Shown here piece by piece: positions 25,811 to 34,495 of a DNA stretch of 36,641 nt; positions within the stretch are counted from its first letter, which is position 1; every line of letters begins with the position of its first letter. Where the stretch lies: contig JBJKPP010000086.1 in the NCBI GenBank assembly GCA_046706145.1, forward strand, positions 1 through 36,641, in the 5' to 3' direction. The notes beneath the pieces were generated by a model that saw nothing but the letters and a program-made list of their open reading frames with translations, was not told the origin of the DNA and ran no database searches. The stretch comes from JBJKPP01 sp046706145 (lineage in GTDB: Bacteria > Bacteroidota > Ignavibacteria > Ignavibacteriales > Ignavibacteriaceae). Position numbers and translations under genes: made by a program.

Positions 25811-26878
25811 ATGGATATTTTCAGAATATATTTACCTGTCGCTGGGATTCATTTTAATATTTTACTATTAATTCTAATAGGTTTTTGTGTTGGAGTCATC
25901 GGCGGATTTTTCGGCGTGGGCGGAGGATGGGTAATTACTCCAGCATTAAACATTTTCGGCTTTCATATGGCGTTCGCAATAGGAACAGGACTCGCCGACA
26001 TATTCGGTCAATCTCTCGGCGCAATTAAGAAGCACCAAAAGATGGGTAATGTTGATTGGAAACTCGGCAGTTTATCTATAATTACATCGTTAATTGGTTT
26101 TGAGGCTGGTTCCAGAATAGTAATAACCTTGGAAAAAGCTGGCGATGTAGGTACAATTATTAGATGGTGCTACGTTGTCTTCCTTGCCGGACTAGGCTCA
26201 TTTATGTTTTATGACTACTTTATCCTTCAAGGTAGGCAATTGAAAAACGAAGGGGAAGAAAAAGATTCGATCATTTCTCAAAAAAGGTCTTCAGGTAATA
26301 CGAATGGAATCGCAAATAAACTTCATAATATAAATCTACCCCCTTTTATCTCCTTTCCAAGATCAAATATCGAAAAAGTTTCGCTTTGGGTTATCATGTC
26401 AATTTTCTTGGGTACCGGTTTTCTTTCGGGAATTTTAGGTATTGGCGGTGGATTTATTATTCTACCTGCTCTTGTTTACTTGATTGGTCTGCCCACAGTT
26501 GTGGCTGTTGGAACTGGTCTAATGACTGTTCTTGCCACTTCAGCATTTGGCTGTTTTACATATGCATTGGATGGCAGAGTCGAAGTAATCGCCGCTGTAT
26601 TAATGCTTTTTGGTGCATCGATTGGTGCACAAATTGGTTCAACTGCTGTTAAATATATTAAGGGATATGGCATCCGGCTTCTGTTTGCAATAATGATCAT
26701 GTTCACCAGTTTATCGGTCATCACAGAACAATTTTATAAAATGACGATGAGGTCTCTTTTTCAAATTTTTTCAGGAATAATATTAGTTGGGACTGCTGTT
26801 GCCATGACGACAATAATTATTGCAAAACTTATTATTGAATTTAGAAAAGAGAAACTTGACAAATTGGACAAGGCTTGA
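25811..26878 (+). CDS. TauE/SafE-family permease, copy 2 of 5
   Basis: This 355-residue paralogue has the standard two-half architecture: GVIGGFFGVGGGWVITPALNIFGFHMAFAIGTGLADIFGQ is the N-half motif region (residues about 25-65), and GILGIGGGFIILP...VAVGTGLMTV that of the C-half. Glycine follows the GT in both halves, and Ala-Asp replaces the Ser/Ala-Asn seen in other copies before IFGQ. The central loop (about 148-185) is longer and rich in charged residues and Ser/Asn. RWCY and FGCFTYA keep the cysteines common to the array. The start at ATG 25811 has only a weak ribosome-binding site 28 bp after copy 1, so coupling to the previous gene is likely. Substrate unknown. Confidence 0.88.
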   Translation: MDIFRIYLPVAGIHFNILLLILIGFCVGVIGGFFGVGGGWVITPALNIFGFHMAFAIGTGLADIFGQSLGAIKKHQKMGNVDWKLGSLSIITSLIGFEAGSRIVITLEKAGDVGTIIRWCYVVFLAGLGSFMFYDYFILQGRQLKNEGEEKDSIISQKRSSGNTNGIANKLHNINLPPFISFPRSNIEKVSLWVIMSIFLGTGFLSGILGIGGGFIILPALVYLIGLPTVVAVGTGLMTVLATSAFGCFTYALDGRVEVIAAVLMLFGASIGAQIGSTAVKYIKGYGIRLLFAIMIMFTSLSVITEQFYKMTMRSLFQIFSGIILVGTAVAMTTIIIAKLIIEFRKEKLDKLDKA

Positions 26879-26905
26879 AAGCTTAATTACTAAGCATGGA
26901 GAGTT

Positions 26906-27991
26906 ATGAATATATTTAATATATATCTACCTGTTGCTGGCATCCATTTCAGTGTTGTTTTGTTACTGTTGATCGGATTTTCCGTCGGAGTATTAAGTGG
27001 ATTCTTCGGTGTTGGAGGCGGTTGGATGGTTACGCCTGCTCTCAATATCTTCGGATTCCATATGGCGTATGCGATTGGAACCCCTCTCGCCAACATCTTC
27101 GGGCAGTCAATAGGAGCAGTGAAAAAACATCATCAGATGGGAAATATTGATTGGAAGCTTGGCTTTCTTTCGATAATCACTTCTGTTATAGGATTAGAGG
27201 TGGGTTCAAGAGTTATACTCGGACTGGAAAGGGCTGGTGACGTAGGTTTGATTGTAAGATGGTGCTACGTTTTTCTTCTTTCGGTTCTTGGCGCATATAT
27301 GCTTTATGATTTCTTTGTCCTCCATCCAAGACAAATGAAACAGGATGAAGAAAAACTCAAAGGAATCATGAACGGTAAAAAACGTAAAGGGAAAAAGCTT
27401 TCTGAAAAACTCAATAATATAAATATTCCCCCGATGATCTCTTTCCCGGCATCCGGCATCCAAGGCGTGTCTTTGTGGATAATTCTACTTGTATTTTTAT
27501 TTACAGGGTTTCTATCAGGATTTATGGGTGTGGGCGGAGGATTTATAATCATGCCGGTACTCGTCTATCTGATAGGATTACCAACAACCATTGCTGTGGG
27601 GACTAGTTTAGTCTCTGTACTTTTCACCTCTGCATACGGGTGTTTCACTTATGCAATAAAAGGCCGCGTAGAACTTATTGCTGCTTTTATTCTACTTCTT
27701 GGTGCTTCTGTCGGTGCACAAATCGGAGCTACTGCGGTTAAATACATTAAAGGATATGGAATAAGATTACTTTTTGCAATTATGATTCTATTTGCTGCTC
27801 TGTCTGTAATTACCGAACAATTTTACAGAATGGCAGGCAAATCATTTTTTCAAGTTCTGGCCGAAATTATTTTAATGGGAACTGCTATCACAATGACGAT
27901 GATAATATTGGGCAGGCTCGCTCTTGAATCTAAAAAAGAGAAAAACACAGTCTTGAAATCTATCGAGAAGTTAAAAGTAAAGAAGGCTTGA
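26906..27991 (+). CDS. TauE/SafE-family permease, copy 3 of 5
   Basis: At 361 residues this is the longest of the five. It carries GVLSGFFGVGGGWMVTPALNIFGFHMAYAIGTPLANIFGQ in the N-half, with Pro after the first GT. In the C-half, GFMGVGGGFIIMPVLVYLIG is followed by AVGTSLVSV. Its central loop is strongly basic (a Lys/Arg-rich run around residues 150-165), and its C-terminal tail is also Lys-rich (KSIEKLKVKKA), so these regions are probably cytosolic. GGAGAG lies just before ATG 26906, the best ribosome-binding site of the first three copies. The C-half shares several segments with copy 1 (PTTIAVGT, EIILMGTAITM), suggesting these two are sister copies. Confidence 0.88.
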   Translation: MNIFNIYLPVAGIHFSVVLLLLIGFSVGVLSGFFGVGGGWMVTPALNIFGFHMAYAIGTPLANIFGQSIGAVKKHHQMGNIDWKLGFLSIITSVIGLEVGSRVILGLERAGDVGLIVRWCYVFLLSVLGAYMLYDFFVLHPRQMKQDEEKLKGIMNGKKRKGKKLSEKLNNINIPPMISFPASGIQGVSLWIILLVFLFTGFLSGFMGVGGGFIIMPVLVYLIGLPTTIAVGTSLVSVLFTSAYGCFTYAIKGRVELIAAFILLLGASVGAQIGATAVKYIKGYGIRLLFAIMILFAALSVITEQFYRMAGKSFFQVLAEIILMGTAITMTMIILGRLALESKKEKNTVLKSIEKLKVKKA

Positions 27992-27994
27992 ATT

Positions 27995-29047
27995 ATGGAT
28001 ATTTTCAATATATATCTGCCGGTAGCGGGTATTGAATTCAATGTTCTTCTATTAATCCTAATTGGGTTTTGTGTAGGAGTTCTCGGCGGATTTTTCGGGG
28101 TCGGTGGAGGATGGATTGTTACACCTGCTTTAAATATTTTTGGATTCCATATGGCCTTTGCAATAGGCACCGATTTATCAAATATCTTTGGTCAAACGAT
28201 AGGTGCTGTAAAGAAACATCAACAGATGGGAAATATTGATTGGAAACTAGGTCTTATTTCAATAACTACTTCCATAGTAGGGTTGGAAATTGGTAGCGAT
28301 GTTATAATCGCTTTGGAAAAGGCAGGAGACGTAGGAGTAATTGTTAGGTGGTGTTACATGCTGCTTCTTTGGGGACTTGGCATTTATATGTTGCGTGATT
28401 ATTACATTATGAGCCGGAAACAATTACAAAAAGCGGAAGTTGGAATTGAAGCTTCCGGTAATACATTTCGCAAATCTAAAGCTAAAATTTCTGAGCGACT
28501 TCGTAAGATGAATCTGCCGCCGATGATTTCTTTTCCTTCTTCCGGCATTGAGGGAGTTTCAATATGGATTATCCTCCTTGTTTTTTTGTGTACCGGATTC
28601 TTATCAGGTTTTCTCGGGGTTGGCGGCGGATTTATTATTATGCCTGTTCTAGTTTACTTGATCGGTCTGCCAACTGCTATTGCAGTAGGGACAAGTCTTG
28701 TAACTGTGCTAATCAGCGGTGCATACGGATGTTTTACATATGCTCTTAAAGGACGGGTAGAAATAGTAGCTGCCTTTATTATGTTAATAGGAGCCTCTAT
28801 CGGGGCCCAGGTTGGATCAACTGCGGTAAGATATGTCAAGGGGTATGGAATAAGGCTGCTCTTTTCAATAATGATAATATTCGCAGGGTTTTCAGTAGCA
28901 ACTGAACAGTTCTATAAAATTACCAGGAATCAATTTTTTCAACCTCTTGCTGGAGTAGTTTTAATGGGAACTGCCTTATCTATGTCTATAATAATTATTT
29001 ATAGACTCGTCGTAATGTCCAGGAAAGAAAAAATCAAAAAGGTGTAA
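27995..29047 (+). CDS. TauE/SafE-family permease, copy 4 of 5
   Basis: This 350-residue paralogue starts only 3 bp after the stop of copy 3 and has no clear ribosome-binding site, so translation is probably coupled. The N-half reads GVLGGFFGVGGGWIVTPALNIFGFHMAFAIGTDLSNIFGQ, with Asp after GT. The C-half reads GFLGVGGGFIIMPVLVYLIG followed by AVGTSLVTV and ISGAYGCFTYALKGRVEI. In the Asp position, the SGAYGCF motif and the FIMLIGASIGAQ segment it matches copy 5, suggesting a later duplication of that pair. The central loop is short and basic. Substrate and direction cannot be read from the sequence. Confidence 0.88.
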   Translation: MDIFNIYLPVAGIEFNVLLLILIGFCVGVLGGFFGVGGGWIVTPALNIFGFHMAFAIGTDLSNIFGQTIGAVKKHQQMGNIDWKLGLISITTSIVGLEIGSDVIIALEKAGDVGVIVRWCYMLLLWGLGIYMLRDYYIMSRKQLQKAEVGIEASGNTFRKSKAKISERLRKMNLPPMISFPSSGIEGVSIWIILLVFLCTGFLSGFLGVGGGFIIMPVLVYLIGLPTAIAVGTSLVTVLISGAYGCFTYALKGRVEIVAAFIMLIGASIGAQVGSTAVRYVKGYGIRLLFSIMIIFAGFSVATEQFYKITRNQFFQPLAGVVLMGTALSMSIIIIYRLVVMSRKEKIKKV

Positions 29048-29067
29048 ACAATTAGGGAGAACGCTAT

Positions 29068-30132
29068 ATGGACATCTTTAATATTCACTTACCTGTTGCA
29101 GGAATCGAGTTCAATGCGTTACTGTTAATCGCGATAGGCTTTTGCGTAGGTGTACTTGGAGGGTTCTTCGGCGTTGGAGGAGGATGGATTGTTACACCCG
29201 CTTTAAATATTTTCGGATTTCATATGTCTTATGCCATAGGAACGGATCTTGCTAATATTTTCGGACAATCCATTGGAGCAACGAAAAAACACCACAAGAT
29301 GGGGAACATCGACTGGAAGTTGGGTAGTATTTCAATTGTAGCATCAATAGTAGGGCTTGAAGCGGGCTCACAAGTTGTGCTTTTTCTTGAAAAACTAGGC
29401 GATGTCGGTTCAATCGTTAGATGGTGTTACCTTTTCTTAATGTTTGGTCTCAGTTCTCTAATGTTCTATGATTACCGGAAACAAAATCCCCAAAGAGCTG
29501 AACGGTTAAAACAGCAAGAAAATGAATCAGAAGATTCAAAGGCCAAAGTTCGTAAAAGCAATCTTGCAGAAAAACTTTATAAAATAAATCTTCCACCTAT
29601 GATATCTTTTCCAACGTCAGGAATTAAATCAGTTTCTTTGTGGATAGTTCTGTTTGTGTTTCTGTTTACAGGTTTTTTATCAGGTTTTCTAGGTGTAGGG
29701 GGCGGATTTATAAGAATGCCTGCACTAGTTTACTTAATCGGGGTTCCCACTGTTATTGCTGTTGGAACAGATTTGATGAGCGTGCTTTTTAGTGGCGCAT
29801 ATGGTTGTTTTACTTACGCTCTAAAAGGTCGTGTTGAAATAATTGCCGCTTTTATAATGTTAATTGGGGCTTCAATAGGTGCACAAATCGGTGCTTCTGC
29901 TGTAAAATATATAAAAGGTTACGGTATCAGATTATTATTTGCAATAATGATTTTACTAGCAGGTTGTTCAATAGCTTTAGAACAGATATATAAAATCACT
30001 AATATTTCAATATATCAATCTAGTGCAGGAATTGTTTTGATGGGAACTGCCCTATTATTAAGCTTTATAATTATTATCAGACTTATCTCTGAAGTTAGAA
30101 AGGAAACTAAAAAATCTGGATTCATTAAATAA
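29068..30132 (+). CDS. TauE/SafE-family permease, copy 5 of 5
   Basis: The 354-residue last copy has AGGGAG about 10 bp upstream of ATG 29068. Its N-half is GVLGGFFGVGGGWIVTPALNIFGFHMSYAIGTDLANIFGQ. The C-half differs from the others by an Arg in GGGFIRMPALVYLIGVP and by Asp after the second GT (AVGTDLMSV), so both halves carry Asp at that site. If the residues after the GT motifs line the substrate path, as the symmetry suggests, this copy should have a different charge preference. That is inference from alignment by eye. A small membrane protein follows after 52 bp and is likely in the same transcript. Confidence 0.88.
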   Translation: MDIFNIHLPVAGIEFNALLLIAIGFCVGVLGGFFGVGGGWIVTPALNIFGFHMSYAIGTDLANIFGQSIGATKKHHKMGNIDWKLGSISIVASIVGLEAGSQVVLFLEKLGDVGSIVRWCYLFLMFGLSSLMFYDYRKQNPQRAERLKQQENESEDSKAKVRKSNLAEKLYKINLPPMISFPTSGIKSVSLWIVLFVFLFTGFLSGFLGVGGGFIRMPALVYLIGVPTVIAVGTDLMSVLFSGAYGCFTYALKGRVEIIAAFIMLIGASIGAQIGASAVKYIKGYGIRLLFAIMILLAGCSIALEQIYKITNISIYQSSAGIVLMGTALLLSFIIIIRLISEVRKETKKSGFIK

Positions 30133-30184
30133 CAAAAATAGTTCTTTTATTAAGGATATAAAAAATAACTTTAGGAAATAAATT

Positions 30185-30490
30185 ATGCCAATAAAAAAAT
30201 TGATTCTTTTGTTTATGCTGTGTTTTATATTTAGCTGTGCATATAATATCTGTTACGCAGGTGTTGAAGGCGGTGGTAAACAGGAAGCCACAATAAGCAA
30301 AAAGGTGGATACTAAGGATCTTTCCGGGATTAACCTGTGGGTCGCAGAGTTATATAACAATGATAGATTATTGTACGCAGTAGTTGTGACCCTTGTAATG
30401 GCAACCCTGGGTTCAATAATGGCTTTCGGAACGGACCTTGTACTTAAGTACTTCGGAATAAATGTATCAAGAATCTCGCACAGAGAATGA
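30185..30490 (+). CDS. Small exported/membrane protein following the TauE array
   Basis: The 101-residue product has an N-terminal signal-like segment (KKLILLFMLCFIFSCAYNICYAG) and a ~35-residue polar stretch beginning VEGGGKQEA. A single transmembrane helix follows (about residues 60-86, LYAVVVTLVMATLGSIMAFGTDLVL), and the tail is short and cytosolic (KYFGINVSRISHRE). I do not recognise a named family. Its place directly after five permeases and before the dikinase-like gene, on the same strand, suggests an accessory subunit of the transporter. AGGA lies about 8 bp before the ATG. An alternative is a lipoprotein, since Cys residues occur in the signal region, but the lipobox is not convincing. 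Confidence 0.65.
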   Translation: MPIKKLILLFMLCFIFSCAYNICYAGVEGGGKQEATISKKVDTKDLSGINLWVAELYNNDRLLYAVVVTLVMATLGSIMAFGTDLVLKYFGINVSRISHRE

Positions 30491-30582
30491 CAAGAATAAT
30501 TAAAGTTTAAAGATTCATAAATTTTGGTATTTAACTTAGCCTGAAACCTGCTAATATATGTATATAGATTTATTAAAATGCT

Positions 30583-33246
30583 ATGGCATTATTGAAGAAA
30601 ATATTAAAACGGAAACAAAAAAAAGTACCCATTTCATTTAAAGAAAAACTTCATCATTTCCAACACCTCTTATCTTCTAATGACGAAGCATTAAAACTCA
30701 TGGGGATCTTAAGTGAACTCCTCGCTGCGGGGAAGCCATTTTCAAAAGGGCAAATTCAGGGAATTTATTCAGAAATTACAAAAAATACTGCAGAAGTGAC
30801 GGCGCATCTTTCTATGATGTGTGGAGGCAGGTATAAGTCACTAACTAGCCAAGTGGAAAAGATTGAGGATAAATGTTCGAGTTTTCTTGCTCCGCATGCT
30901 CTTTGTCCAATGATATGGGATTGCGACGAACTAGATTGTATTGATTGTGAGGAGGGCTGCCCTGCTCCAAGTGAGGATAGAAACGGTCCATATTCATATA
31001 ATATTGACGATCTTACGATAGCCCACACCCAAGAAGTTGGCGGAAAGATGAGTCGCCTTGGTGAGATTCATAATAAACTATTAATACCAGTTCCCGATGG
31101 TTTTTGTATAACTTCTAGATTCTTTGAAGACTTTCTATCGCAAGGAGATCTATACCAAAAAATAGATAAAGCTATATCATCTATTGATTTCAATGATAAT
31201 GCACAAGTTCAGTCTATCAGCCAGGCCATTCAAGCACTTATTATAGATACTCCTATCCAGCAATTTTTTGAAAAGACAATAATAGCTAATTACGAATTAT
31301 TGTCTGCTAAATTGGGAGATGCACTGGTCTCAGTAAGATCAAGTGCTGTTGGAGAAGATGACCTTCACCATTCATTTGCGGGGTTACATTATACTGCACT
31401 TAATGTAAGCAAAGCCAATCTAATTGACGCATGTTTTGAGGTTTTAATCTCAAAATATTTGCCCCAATCACTAGTTTACCGTTACTTAACTGGATTGAGA
31501 GATGTAGATATGCCAATGAGTATTGGTTGTTTAGAGATGATAGATTCGGAAGTAAGTGGTGTACTATTTACTAAGGATCCTCTCGGAAATAAAGAAGGAA
31601 TTATTATTCATGCAGTTCGAGGCCTTGGTATAAAAGCTGTCGATGGAAGCACTACACCTCAAGAATTTCTAATAGATCCACATACGAGTAAAATTATAAA
31701 ATTCCAAGCTGGTAATCAGAATCAAAAAAGCGTTCCAAGAAATACTGATGGTTTATATGAAGAGAAAATCCCTGAGGATCTGATAAGTAAACCATGTCTT
31801 AATGAAGAACAAATAAAAGTGATTACTGAATACGCTTTAAAAATAGAGAAACATTTTAGTGAACCTCAAGATATTGAATGGGCTATAAACAAGAAAGGAA
31901 AAGTTTATATATTACAATGCAGGCCACTAGCAGTTTCAAAGCAAAGCACTTTTGAGACAGATGAAAAAATTTCACTCCAAAACTTAGACTCTAAGTATCC
32001 AATATTAATAAATAAGGGGATCTGTGCTAGTCCCGGTGTTTGTTCGGGAAAAGTCTTTTTATTAAACAGATCAAAAGATCTAATCAACTTTCAGTCAGGC
32101 AGCATTCTTGTCGTGAAAAATACATCTCCTGAGTTAACACGTGTTCTTCATGAAGCAGCCGGACTTATTGCTGATATAGGAAATGCAACCGGACATCTGG
32201 CAATTATTGCGCGCGAATTGGGTATCCCCGTTATTGTAAACACAAATAACGCTACTGAAATTCTTTCCAATGGTATGATCGTTACTATTGACGCAAGTGA
32301 AAATAGAGTATTTGAGGGAATGGCAAAAGAAATTATTGAAAAAAACAAATTAACGTCCGTCAAAGAGAATATATTCTTAAAAAGTCCAATGCGTAGGATC
32401 TGGCAAGGCATTTCACGTCTTATTATCCCCCTAAATCTAACAGACCCAGGCTCATCAGATTTTACGCCTGAGAACTGCAGAACCCTTCATGACGTAACAA
32501 GATTTGCTCATGAATATGCAATGAGAGAAATGTTTTCACTGTATGAGTCCGCACAATATGAAGATTCACATGCTTACCCATTGAAATTCCCGGTGCCACT
32601 CGATGTCCATGTGATTGACCTTGGAAAAGGCTTAAAAGAAATACCTAAGAAAAAATATGTTACACCCGAAGATATTATTTCAAGACCTTTTCTATCTTTA
32701 ATAAAAGGTATGACTGCACCTGGCATAAGATGGGCAGGTCCTTTGCCTATTGATCTAAAAGGATTCACGAATCTTCTCATGTCGAATGTGGTTGATTCTA
32801 ACAGAAGCGATAGAGATTTGGGCAGCAGAAGTTACGCAATTATTTCCGACTGTTACATGAATTTCTTTTCAAGATTAGGATATCATTTTTCCAGGCTTGA
32901 TGCCTATGCAAGCGATGAGCTTAATAATAATTATATAAATTTTAACTTCCGCGGCGGAGCTGCAGACCCAATTCGAAGAGTCAGAAGAGCAAAAATAATT
33001 AGTAAAGTCTTGGAAACCTTGAATTTTACTGTTTCACACGATAAGGATCATGTTTTAGCAACTATCAGAAAAATTCCTTTACTATCTATCCTCTCACTGC
33101 TTACTGAAATTGGTAAATTAATGGGAGCAGTAAGAAATGTAGATGTAACACTCACCAACGATGAAAGTATTCAACAATTTGTTGATGCCTTCCTTAATGG
33201 AGATCCCTCCCCAGCAATGAGATTTACAGAAAGAAGCAATAACTAA
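30583..33246 (+). CDS. PEP-synthase-like ATP-grasp/phosphohistidine protein lacking the PEP-binding barrel
   Basis: The 887-residue protein begins with a helical ~100-residue region and a Cys-rich segment (Cys98, 108, 114, 119, 122 and 126). A PPDK/PEP-synthase ATP-grasp domain (about 145-450) follows, with GGKMSRLGEI, PVPDGFCIT, VSVRSSAVGEDDLHHSFAG, SGVLFTKDP and DIEWAINKKGKVYILQCRPL. The swivelling phosphohistidine domain (about 475-590) has GNATGHLAIIARELGIPVIV, with His538 as the expected phosphorylated residue. The ~300 residues after it do not show the PEP/pyruvate TIM-barrel motifs. They carry a different conserved-looking domain (SRLGYHFSRLDAYASDELNNNY, NFRGGAADPIRRVRRAK). It should form a phosphohistidine from ATP, but the acceptor is unknown. 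It ends the plus-strand block, 92 bp after the small membrane protein. Confidence 0.75.
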   Translation: MALLKKILKRKQKKVPISFKEKLHHFQHLLSSNDEALKLMGILSELLAAGKPFSKGQIQGIYSEITKNTAEVTAHLSMMCGGRYKSLTSQVEKIEDKCSSFLAPHALCPMIWDCDELDCIDCEEGCPAPSEDRNGPYSYNIDDLTIAHTQEVGGKMSRLGEIHNKLLIPVPDGFCITSRFFEDFLSQGDLYQKIDKAISSIDFNDNAQVQSISQAIQALIIDTPIQQFFEKTIIANYELLSAKLGDALVSVRSSAVGEDDLHHSFAGLHYTALNVSKANLIDACFEVLISKYLPQSLVYRYLTGLRDVDMPMSIGCLEMIDSEVSGVLFTKDPLGNKEGIIIHAVRGLGIKAVDGSTTPQEFLIDPHTSKIIKFQAGNQNQKSVPRNTDGLYEEKIPEDLISKPCLNEEQIKVITEYALKIEKHFSEPQDIEWAINKKGKVYILQCRPLAVSKQSTFETDEKISLQNLDSKYPILINKGICASPGVCSGKVFLLNRSKDLINFQSGSILVVKNTSPELTRVLHEAAGLIADIGNATGHLAIIARELGIPVIVNTNNATEILSNGMIVTIDASENRVFEGMAKEIIEKNKLTSVKENIFLKSPMRRIWQGISRLIIPLNLTDPGSSDFTPENCRTLHDVTRFAHEYAMREMFSLYESAQYEDSHAYPLKFPVPLDVHVIDLGKGLKEIPKKKYVTPEDIISRPFLSLIKGMTAPGIRWAGPLPIDLKGFTNLLMSNVVDSNRSDRDLGSRSYAIISDCYMNFFSRLGYHFSRLDAYASDELNNNYINFNFRGGAADPIRRVRRAKIISKVLETLNFTVSHDKDHVLATIRKIPLLSILSLLTEIGKLMGAVRNVDVTLTNDESIQQFVDAFLNGDPSPAMRFTERSNN

Positions 33247-33301
33247 AAATCATCAGGTTAATTGTAGAAACGAAAACACAAAAAGTATACGTGTAAATAA
33301 T

Positions 33302-34486
33302 TTATACTGAAGCGGCAACATGTTCTGAAATTGCAGATTCTTCCTTAGCAAGCTCTCTTGCTCTATTCCTTACCTCTGCGACATAAATTGCAAGCGGCCT
33401 ATATAACAAATGTGACCATTTACCAAACGGCACCTCAACCACCAGCATAGGAACAACAATTGCCAAGTGTACAGTATATGTTATGTAAGTGGCCATTGGC
33501 AGGTCTGAAATACGGAATATATGAAGAAGAATGCCTGTCAAAGCTGTAAGGAACAACAAAATTGGAAATAGCCAATCGGAGAAATGACTAAACTTGTGCA
33601 TTTCAGTACTTTTATTCATCCGGTCTATAATGATCCAGGCTGTAGAAATTAACAAAACTATAGTAGCATAGTAACCAAGAAAACTTGTCCAGTGAATGCT
33701 TGTATCCTTAATCTGAAACCAAGGAAGAAAAACCACAACGAGGGCAAACATAATAGCGTAACCGCTTACCAGAAAAAGATGCCTTAACCAATTCCTTACA
33801 GAATCACTGCTAACACAATTCTTCCAATTCTTCTGACTTAACAACTGCACAATTAAATGTGGAAACTGAGTAATGTATAAACTAAAAGGGATTTTTTCAC
33901 CTCGCACTAAGCCAGAGAACATACGGGCTGCGTTGGAGAGAAGCAAGAGTGCAAGAAATGCTGCCATTAATCTATCGCCCAAATCCACAATACCAACAGG
34001 TGCGAAATGCTCCAACATAACATTAGAAAGCGGGGCTGCACCAGCACGGGCCAACAATCCAAAGCCAAAATTTTGAGGTAATGTAAACAACAATACTATA
34101 ACTGCTGCAATTAAGGCAAGGATACTTATTTCCCAGAAAACCGAACGATATAGTAAACGGGAAATACCTGTCCAGTCATATTTCGAAGTCAAGTATCTGC
34201 GTATCGACATCATAGTTTCCCCGGGGTTAGCCTGCCGGGGACACTTAGTGGAACAGTCACCACAATAGAAGCAAAGCCAAGGGCCAGGATCTTCAAGAAG
34301 TTTGTCTTTCATTCCCCATTGTGCAAGAAGCATTTGCCTGCGCGGGAAACCATATTCTTTAGTAGAAAGAGCGCAAACGGAGGTACATGTAGCACATTGA
34401 TAACACTTTTTAAGATCTTCCCCACCGTTCTTTTTTATATAATCTATTAATTGTATATCTGGTTTTACTAAATTTCGTTCATTCAT
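33302..34486 (-). CDS. qmoC: QmoC-like / HdrC-HdrE-type membrane electron-transfer subunit
   Basis: QmoC passes electrons between the menaquinone pool and the soluble QmoAB/Apr proteins in dissimilatory sulfur metabolism. The 394-residue protein has an N-terminal HdrC-like domain with two four-cysteine cluster motifs, CYQCATCTSVC (about residues 28-38) and CFYCGDCSTKC (about 72-82), each expected to hold a [4Fe-4S] cluster. The membrane domain has about six helices from residue 115 to 370, of the NarI/HdrE cytochrome b type. It follows the YkgJ-like gene by 9 bp. The QmoA and QmoB flavoproteins that normally sit between aprA and qmoC are absent here, so a related HdrCE/DsrMK-like role cannot be excluded. 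It is convergent with the dikinase-like gene. Confidence 0.8.
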   Translation of the reverse strand: MNERNLVKPDIQLIDYIKKNGGEDLKKCYQCATCTSVCALSTKEYGFPRRQMLLAQWGMKDKLLEDPGPWLCFYCGDCSTKCPRQANPGETMMSIRRYLTSKYDWTGISRLLYRSVFWEISILALIAAVIVLLFTLPQNFGFGLLARAGAAPLSNVMLEHFAPVGIVDLGDRLMAAFLALLLLSNAARMFSGLVRGEKIPFSLYITQFPHLIVQLLSQKNWKNCVSSDSVRNWLRHLFLVSGYAIMFALVVVFLPWFQIKDTSIHWTSFLGYYATIVLLISTAWIIIDRMNKSTEMHKFSHFSDWLFPILLFLTALTGILLHIFRISDLPMATYITYTVHLAIVVPMLVVEVPFGKWSHLLYRPLAIYVAEVRNRARELAKEESAISEHVAASV

Positions 34487-34495
34487 AAGGATAAC

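Larger units (their letters stand above)
24727..30132 (+). repeat. Tandem array of five TauE/SafE paralogues
   Basis: Five complete genes of 350-361 codons follow one another head to tail with a period near 1.07 kb and gaps of 28, 27, 3 and 20 bp. All share the N-terminal block xIFxIxLPVxGIxFN, the KKHxxMGNIDWKLG loop, RWCY, IPPMISFP-like, AYGCF-like and YIKGYGIR segments. The central loops and the residue after the two (A)(I/V)GT motifs vary. No reading frame is broken. This is an in-place gene amplification with divergence, not a recent identical duplication. Confidence 0.95.

Noticed and set aside
26386..26652. Trp/Cys-rich 88-codon plus-strand frame inside TauE copy 2 (a similar one lies in copy 4)
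   Set aside because: It recurs only because the tandem copies share sequence; the true frame is the permease. It is not a cysteine-rich peptide gene.
33247..33301. Bidirectional terminator between the dikinase-like gene and qmoC
   Set aside because: Only a weak ACAC/GTGT pairing is present, without a convincing GC-rich stem or T-run.
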